Source: CAZNPU01 sp964575335 (GTDB taxonomy: Bacteria; Planctomycetota; Phycisphaerae; Phycisphaerales; SM1A02). From it: DNA of 33,848 nt. Location: NCBI GenBank assembly GCA_964575335.1, contig CAZNPU010000032.1, positions 1-33,848 on the forward strand, written 5' to 3'. The position numbers and the translations under genes are program-made. Below the pieces are notes generated by a model, which did not search any database, was not told the origin of the DNA, and worked only from the letters and a program-made list of their open reading frames with translations. This document shows, in pieces, positions 29,034 through 33,848 of this stretch; position 1 is the first letter of the stretch; each line of letters begins with the position of its first letter.

Positions 29034-29537
29034 GCTCATCCTTGATGCTCCGTGCCCCTGTCCGTGGCAGGTGTTGTGTTACCCGCTGAGGCAATCAGTC
29101 TCGAATTGAATTCTCAAATTCATGCCTGTGGTTGTTTGCGAACAAGACTCGGCAAGCCGAATCTGAACGCACTTGATCTGAAATGCTGCGCAGTGACGAT
29201 GGTTATGTGAAAGCATGTGTTTCCGGGGCGATTGTCTTTGGGTGTAAACGCGAAACATGCTCAAGCCAGGCGGTGAGATGATGAGGCGTGGCAGCTGACA
29301 AACAATCAATCAATCAATGCAGCAAGGCGTGATACATATGCAGCCGTGCCATGACGCAGCACAAGATTGCCGCGAGGTGATCAGAAACTCTCAAGGTAAT
29401 GGATATGAGTATCTTGATGAATAATAAGAGAAGCGGCGATGATTGAAAGCCCTTCCATCGCTCCGATCGCAAACTTAGGTGGGAATTCCTAATCAACAGC
29501 GACAAGCCGCATGTACGATCTGCCGGCAGTCAGGAGG
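29034..29537. other. 504-bp intergenic region with no convincing gene
   Basis: Short frames on the minus strand (for example 29314-29505, starting from TTG) lack a ribosome binding site and a recognisable domain. The region is more AT-rich than its neighbours, particularly 29380-29450, and includes an ATCA tract at 29303-29318. It should contain the promoter of the kinase gene and the 3' end of the antiporter-like gene's transcript. No clear terminator or tRNA was seen. Confidence 0.5.
29303..29318. repeat. (CAAT)4 tetranucleotide tract
   Basis: CAATCAATCAATCAAT is the same unit as the tracts at 16823, 17288 and 24336. It lies in the non-coding space upstream of the kinase gene. Confidence 0.85.
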
Positions 29538-30764
29538 TCAGTCCAGTCGGTTGAGCTGATCAAGCTCCTGCTCGGCATCTGCCAATTGCTGAGCCAGACT
29601 TCGACGCATCGGAGTTGTCAGCTCAATCAATGCTGCTCCCAATACAAGCGCAAGCACAAGTTCATCTCGCACGGTCATGGTGTGCGCGATATGAGCGGTG
29701 ACCGCCAGTTGCGTTGGGCCAGCAGCCATCGAGCCCATGACCAGCCGCATCGTTCGCAAACTCGATCGCCCGCCGGGCAGCATCGCTCCGCAGAATGCGC
29801 CAAACCATCGAGCATCGCCGCTGAGCAGCAGGAAAACAATGATCAGCCAGAACACAGCCCAGGACGCAGCGTGAAAAAGTTCGATTTTGACAATCGCAAG
29901 AGCAGCGAGACTTGGCAGCAGCACACAGTTGATGATTGATTCCACGACTGCACGTTTCGGCAGATGAGAAGAATTCAGCAGCCAGCCCAGCGGCAATGCC
30001 AGCAGGGGGGCAGCGAGCATGAGGCTGGATGATCCTCGCTGCTGATACATTCCCCACATCGCTGCTCCCAAAGCAAGAAGTGAAGCAATGCGCCCTGCGT
30101 TTTGTATCAGCCATGCGCCGCCGAACTCAGCCTGATCCGCAGCAGCCTTGTCGGTTGAAGGCAGAACCCACGGTCCGATTGCAACGGCAGCCGCTGCCAG
30201 GGCTGCCTCGGCAGGAGGAAAACCCCACCAGCGCGTCAGGGCAAGAAATGCCAGCGACCCAGGCAGTAATGCAGCCCACGCGCCGATGCAGATCGCACCC
30301 AGCAAGGATTGCTGTTGGCGGCTTGCTGGAAGAGACAGCAGACCAGTTCCAACCAGCGTCAAAGCGATTACCAAAAGTGCGAAACTGCGAAGCGGCGTCT
30401 GGTGTTGCCAGCGGGCCTCATCGAGCAATTGCTGAGCCTGTTGGAGCTCCCGGTTCTGGCGTTCGCGCAGGGTGAATTGCTCAGCTGCATCAAACATGCG
30501 CTGCTCAGCGATCAACTGTTCAGCGACGTGGCGGCTGCGAAGCGCATCGCGCTGTTCACGCTGCTCCACGCCGCCAATAAACCATCGTTCGTACGAATTC
30601 GGCGCGATTCGCCCAAACAAACTTGGCCCAAGCAATATGCCCGCCACAATGCCGCCCACCACCGGCCAGCCCGGGCAACGCACGCTGCGCAGCGCAAGCG
30701 CACAGCCAGCAGGCAGGGTGAGCAGGGCAATCATCAGCAGCCACAGCATCATCGCGTCATTCAT
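29538..30764 (-). CDS. Cation/proton antiporter-like membrane protein with coiled-coil insert
   Basis: The 408-residue product has about ten hydrophobic helices. The second begins WPVVGGIVAGILLGPSLFG and is followed by RIAP, typical of the Na+/H+ exchanger (CPA) fold. A hydrophilic, Gln/Glu/Arg-rich segment of about 60 residues (about 68-128, with long helical heptads such as RERQNRELQQAQQLLDEAR) separates helices two and three, where ordinary exchangers have a short loop. Another loop has LPSTDKAAADQAEFGG. The key aspartate pair of active exchangers is not obvious, so transport is uncertain. ATG 30764 was chosen because the first helix starts there. It is divergent from the secreted-protein gene at 30961. 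Confidence 0.65.
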   Translation of the reverse strand: MNDAMMLWLLMIALLTLPAGCALALRSVRCPGWPVVGGIVAGILLGPSLFGRIAPNSYERWFIGGVEQREQRDALRSRHVAEQLIAEQRMFDAAEQFTLRERQNRELQQAQQLLDEARWQHQTPLRSFALLVIALTLVGTGLLSLPASRQQQSLLGAICIGAWAALLPGSLAFLALTRWWGFPPAEAALAAAAVAIGPWVLPSTDKAAADQAEFGGAWLIQNAGRIASLLALGAAMWGMYQQRGSSSLMLAAPLLALPLGWLLNSSHLPKRAVVESIINCVLLPSLAALAIVKIELFHAASWAVFWLIIVFLLLSGDARWFGAFCGAMLPGGRSSLRTMRLVMGSMAAGPTQLAVTAHIAHTMTVRDELVLALVLGAALIELTTPMRRSLAQQLADAEQELDQLNRLD

Positions 30765-30903
30765 GCCCACAGAATACGGAAGCCGCCAGAAATACGGGAG
30801 CGATACACTTGCTGCATCATTATTCAAACGCTGCCATTTGATCCATTGCTGCAGCACGCCCCTGGCGCAACGGGATCAATCGGCACCCATCGATTCTTGG
30901 AAA

Positions 30904-30921
30904 CTGAAGCTTGAACTTCAG
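30904..30921 (+). other. 6-bp hairpin in the leader of the secreted-protein gene
   Basis: CTGAAG (30904-30909) and CTTCAG (30916-30921) form a stem with a 6-base loop. A further CTTCAG (30933-30938) offers an alternative 3' partner, so two mutually exclusive folds are possible. It lies about 28 bases before the ribosome binding site. Confidence 0.35.
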
Positions 30922-30960
30922 TCTCGGCCTCAGCTTCAGCCACGCAGGAAGGAGCACACC

Positions 30961-32652
30961 ATGCGCAGAAGGCTTGCCGTCATCGTCATGTTTCTTGTTG
31001 CGGGAGCGTGTGTAGCCAACGCTGTGCAGGCGCAGAACCAGCAATCTCTGGACGCGGTTTTGCGAATAATACCGCCCGATGCTCAGGCGGCTGTTGTCAT
31101 CCCCAGTCTGAATGCGATGAGCGATGACATCACGCACATGCTCGAAGGCATGGATCGTGCCGATTTGCTGATGGGGGCGCGGCCGCTGGATCAGCTCAAA
31201 TCGGCAACGGGTTTGAATGTCGGCATCAACGATCTGGGCGGCGCAGCGGTCGTGTACTTCGGCCGCGAGCAACCGGAGCCGGTGTTTCTGGTGCCGGTCA
31301 CCAATGCTGAAGACTTTCTGCAGGGCAACTTCACTGCTGGCGAAAACGGCTCATACATCGCGCCTGCTGGCACGGTTGTCTACGCCAAGACGCTTCAGGA
31401 GCATGTCGCCATTTCGCCAAACCAGGAAGCGGTTACCCGCTATCAGCCTGGTGATGGAATCAGCCAGGCGTTACGAGGCGAACTGGGCGATCGCGGTCAG
31501 GCGCTGCTGACCAGCGGCGAGATCATCGTGTTCGCCCGGGCTGGCGCAGCACAGGAGTTTCTGCAGTTCATGGCGCCGGCAGTGCCGCTTGACGTTGATG
31601 TTCAGGACATACAGGGCGTGGCCGGCTCGCTCATTGAGCAGTTTCAGGCGGGGATCGCAGTCATCGATTTTGATCCGCTGGCTGTTGTACTGCGATCGCA
31701 TTCCACGTTCAAGCCCGACAGTCAGCTTGGGCGGATGCTCACCGATGGCGCAAACGCAACGGGTGGTCTGACGCGGCTGCCGAATAAACCGTTTTATGTT
31801 GCCGGTTCGCTGGACATCGCTGGCATGGGCGGCGCTGACACGCTGCGCGCCTTGGGCGAGGCTCTGGGCGTGGGTCAATTGCCTGAGTGGGCATTGCAGT
31901 CGCGCAGCGTGCAATTTGCGGCATATCCAAGCCAGGCGGGTCTTGCTGCGGGATTGCTCAACGATGCTGTGCTGGTGCTGCAAACGCATCAGCCTGATCA
32001 GGCCAAGGCGTTTTTCCGCGAGCAGGTGTTGGCGGCGGGTCAGGAGGAAGGGCCGGTCAAGCGACTGGTGCGGTGGGATGAGAATCGCAATGTTGCGGGT
32101 ATTGGAGCAGTTGATGCATTTGAGGTGCGCGTGACTGATTTCCCGCCGGAGATGTTCGAAGCGCAAATGGTCTCGCAGTTGCTGTTCGGCCGAACGGGAC
32201 TGCGTGGGTTTGTCTACCAGGCTGAAGACGCATTGGTCATGACGTTCAGCCAGCAGCCGGCGGTACTGCAGGCAGCGGTGCAGGCAGCAACCGCAGGCGA
32301 CGAAGCCGCAGCGGCGGAACAGAACAATCTTGCGTCAATGCCCGCCATTCGAACCATGCGCAACTGGATGCCGCCCGGGCGCGATGCGGAGTTTTATCTG
32401 GACATTGGTCAATTCAGTTTGCTGATGCAGCAGTTTGCTGAATCGATGGGCATGGCTGACCAGGCGCAGGTGTTTCAGTTTGATCCCAGCCTGCCGCCGA
32501 TCGGCTTTGGCGCCGATGCCGTCGCTCATGGCATACAGACCGCCACGATTGTGCCCAGCGGCGTTCTGGCGGGGATTCTCGATCAACTGATGCAGATGCA
32601 GCAGTGGCAGGAGCACCAACAGCCTGCTGTCATGCAGCCAACGATGAGATGA
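30961..32652 (+). CDS. Large secreted protein of unknown function (DUF3352-like)
   Basis: The 563-residue product has a signal peptide (MRRRLAVIVMFLVAGACV, cleavage near NAVQAQ) and no later membrane helix. The opening LRIIPPDAQAAVVIPSLNAM recalls DUF3352-type proteins, in which a secreted repeat-like domain begins with a 'dosage' of pseudo-substrate strands; the match is a visual impression only. The C-terminus is Gln/Met-rich (LMQMQQWQEHQQ). AAGGAG at 30949-30954 lies 6 bases before the ATG, which fixes the start; the frame is open upstream to 30472 but has no coding character there. Function is unknown; the next gene is folP, 100 bases downstream. Confidence 0.75.
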   Translation: MRRRLAVIVMFLVAGACVANAVQAQNQQSLDAVLRIIPPDAQAAVVIPSLNAMSDDITHMLEGMDRADLLMGARPLDQLKSATGLNVGINDLGGAAVVYFGREQPEPVFLVPVTNAEDFLQGNFTAGENGSYIAPAGTVVYAKTLQEHVAISPNQEAVTRYQPGDGISQALRGELGDRGQALLTSGEIIVFARAGAAQEFLQFMAPAVPLDVDVQDIQGVAGSLIEQFQAGIAVIDFDPLAVVLRSHSTFKPDSQLGRMLTDGANATGGLTRLPNKPFYVAGSLDIAGMGGADTLRALGEALGVGQLPEWALQSRSVQFAAYPSQAGLAAGLLNDAVLVLQTHQPDQAKAFFREQVLAAGQEEGPVKRLVRWDENRNVAGIGAVDAFEVRVTDFPPEMFEAQMVSQLLFGRTGLRGFVYQAEDALVMTFSQQPAVLQAAVQAATAGDEAAAAEQNNLASMPAIRTMRNWMPPGRDAEFYLDIGQFSLLMQQFAESMGMADQAQVFQFDPSLPPIGFGADAVAHGIQTATIVPSGVLAGILDQLMQMQQWQEHQQPAVMQPTMR

Positions 32653-32752
32653 TGAAAAGTAAATGACCTTCGACGAACAGACGCTCAATCAATACTGACA
32701 TGAGCGAATCTGACTTGATGCACGCTGACTGAGCAGACGGTATCGTGTCGCA

Positions 32753-33688
32753 ATGACCATGATGCAGCAGAACGTTGAGCATGCCCCCGCAGCATGGCGC
32801 GTCGGTGTGAACCGGATGCTTCATCTCGATCAGCCGCGCATCCTTGGCATTTTGAACGTGACAACCGACAGTTTTTCCGACGGCGGCAGGTACAGCTCAG
32901 CACAGGAAGCGGCCGACGCGGCGCTGCGCATGCGCGATGAAGGCGCGTGCATGATCGACATCGGCGGGGAGTCAACCCGACCCGGTGCGGCAGCGATTTC
33001 TGCTGAAGAACAAATCCGCCGCACTGCTCCGGTGATTGAACTGCTGCGTCAGCGAGTGAGCGCGGATGAACTGCTGATATCGATCGACACAACCCAAAGC
33101 GCCGTTGCCCGCGCCGCTTTGGACAGTGGCGCCGATGTCATCAACGACGTGTCAGCCGGCCGGGACGATCCGGAGATTCTTGCGCTTGCAGCATCGCGTC
33201 AGTGTGGGCTGATACTCATGCATCGACTCGCACCGCCGAGGGAGGATTCCTACAGCACCGATTACCGCACAAGCCCCGACTACGGTGGCGACGTGGTTGA
33301 TGCGGTGGGGCAGTTTCTGCTTGCGCGGTGTCAGGTTGCGATTGCAGCGGGCGTTGCGCCGGATTCGATCGTGATTGATCCGGGGTTGGGCTTCGGGAAA
33401 AGCGTCGCGCAGAACTACGAATTGATTGCCCGGTCAGATGAGTTGCTCTCGCTGGGATATCCGCTGTTGAGCGCAGCCAGTCGCAAGAGCTTTGTCGGCT
33501 CAGTCAGCAACGTGCAGGAGCCGGCGATGCGCCTTGCCGGCACGCTGGCGGTCAGCGTGGCGCATGCGCTGGCCGGTGTGCGGCTGTTCCGCGTGCATGA
33601 TGTCGAGCCGCATCGTCAGGCGCTTGCGGTGGCGCTGATGATCGCCCGCCAGCGTCATGCGACAGGCGGCGTTGTGACGCAGCAGTAA
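32753..33688 (+). CDS. folP: Dihydropteroate synthase
   Basis: The 311-residue product shows the full dihydropteroate synthase motif set: GILNVTTDSFSDGG (from about residue 32), DIGGESTRPGA, ISIDT, INDVSAG, LMHR, IDPGLGFGKS, ASRKSFVG and RVHDV near the end. It condenses p-aminobenzoate with dihydropterin pyrophosphate in folate synthesis, and is the sulfonamide target. The N-terminal 25 residues precede the first motif and are not conserved-looking. Starts at 32753, 32759 or 32762 are possible; no ribosome binding site decides. It lies alone here, with no other folate gene in the window. Confidence 0.96.
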   Translation: MTMMQQNVEHAPAAWRVGVNRMLHLDQPRILGILNVTTDSFSDGGRYSSAQEAADAALRMRDEGACMIDIGGESTRPGAAAISAEEQIRRTAPVIELLRQRVSADELLISIDTTQSAVARAALDSGADVINDVSAGRDDPEILALAASRQCGLILMHRLAPPREDSYSTDYRTSPDYGGDVVDAVGQFLLARCQVAIAAGVAPDSIVIDPGLGFGKSVAQNYELIARSDELLSLGYPLLSAASRKSFVGSVSNVQEPAMRLAGTLAVSVAHALAGVRLFRVHDVEPHRQALAVALMIARQRHATGGVVTQQ

Positions 33689-33759
33689 AGGGCATAGCTG
33701 CTGCTGGCCTGGCTGGCATTCGGCATGAAGGGGGTATCAAGGAGGTGCCGCTCCGACAT

Positions 33760-33796
33760 GCCATGCATGGCCAACCACTCGGATCGGTGCTAGCAT
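33760..33796 (+). promoter_or_regulatory. Candidate promoter and palindrome before the last gene
   Basis: A perfect 12-base palindrome, GCCATGCATGGC (33760-33771), overlaps a weak -35-like TGGCCA (33768-33773). TAGCAT follows at 33791-33796 after a 17-base spacer, the same -10-like hexamer as in the proximal act promoter. The palindrome could be an operator. Motif inspection only. Confidence 0.3.
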
Positions 33797-33832
33797 TGCC
33801 TTCCACAACCTCTCAGTTCTGGAGTTAACTTC

Positions 33833-33848
33833 ATGGCCAGCGAGAACG
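33833..33848 (+). CDS. Start of an unidentified gene (truncated by the window)
   Basis: An ATG at 33833 opens MASEN and runs off the window end. GGAG at 33821-33824 lies 8 bases upstream, a good ribosome binding site, and a candidate promoter precedes it. Five residues are too few to name a product. Confidence 0.5.

Noticed and set aside
29314..29505. Small 63-codon gene on the minus strand
   Set aside because: It needs a TTG start without a ribosome binding site, and shows no domain or conserved context.
30472..30960. N-terminal extension of the secreted protein at 30961
   Set aside because: The extension is antisense to the antiporter-like gene and precedes a perfect ribosome binding site and signal peptide at 30961.

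Overview
The window is about 60% GC and looks like the chromosome of a Gram-negative aerobic bacterium, most likely a planctomycete (Phycisphaerae-like). This rests on the alternative complex III operon with an ActB fusion, the A2-type caa3 oxidase with two subunit III genes, and the style of the secreted hypothetical proteins; there is no rRNA or ribosomal marker, so the assignment is inference. A run of exactly 100 N at 22303-22402 is a scaffold gap, so linkage between the two halves is an assembly claim.

Positions 1-2394 hold the end of an unknown gene, an unrecognised secreted-protein gene that appears frameshifted, a small overlapping ORF, and a TatD-family metal-dependent hydrolase on the minus strand.

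Positions 3003-18107 form one long respiratory cluster, all on the plus strand. It begins with actABCDEF (alternative complex III, a quinol:cytochrome c oxidoreductase), then a small single-span membrane protein, a SCO copper chaperone, cytochrome c oxidase II (with its own haem c), I, III and IV, and a second subunit III. ctaA (minus) and ctaB (plus) follow as a divergent pair and supply haem O and haem A. Together these genes encode quinol oxidation, electron transfer through haem c domains, oxygen reduction, and the copper and haem cofactor supply. A perfect CRP-type palindrome lies between ctaA and ctaB, and a 42-bp tandem repeat fills the space between the converging cox3 and ctaA genes. 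A DUF3179 protein ends this part.

After the gap, the minus strand carries an esterase followed by modA, modB and modC (molybdate ABC transporter), and then an HWE-type hybrid histidine kinase and an antiporter-like membrane protein with a coiled-coil insert. The plus strand then carries a secreted protein of unknown function, folP, and the first codons of one more gene.

The most unusual items are the 42-bp tandem repeat, the recurrent ATCA tetranucleotide tracts between genes, the CRP-like operator in the haem A locus, the uncharacterised small protein between ACIII and SCO, the His-rich tails on three respiratory subunits, and the frameshifted gene at the left end. I did not find a clearly new defence or mobile system.
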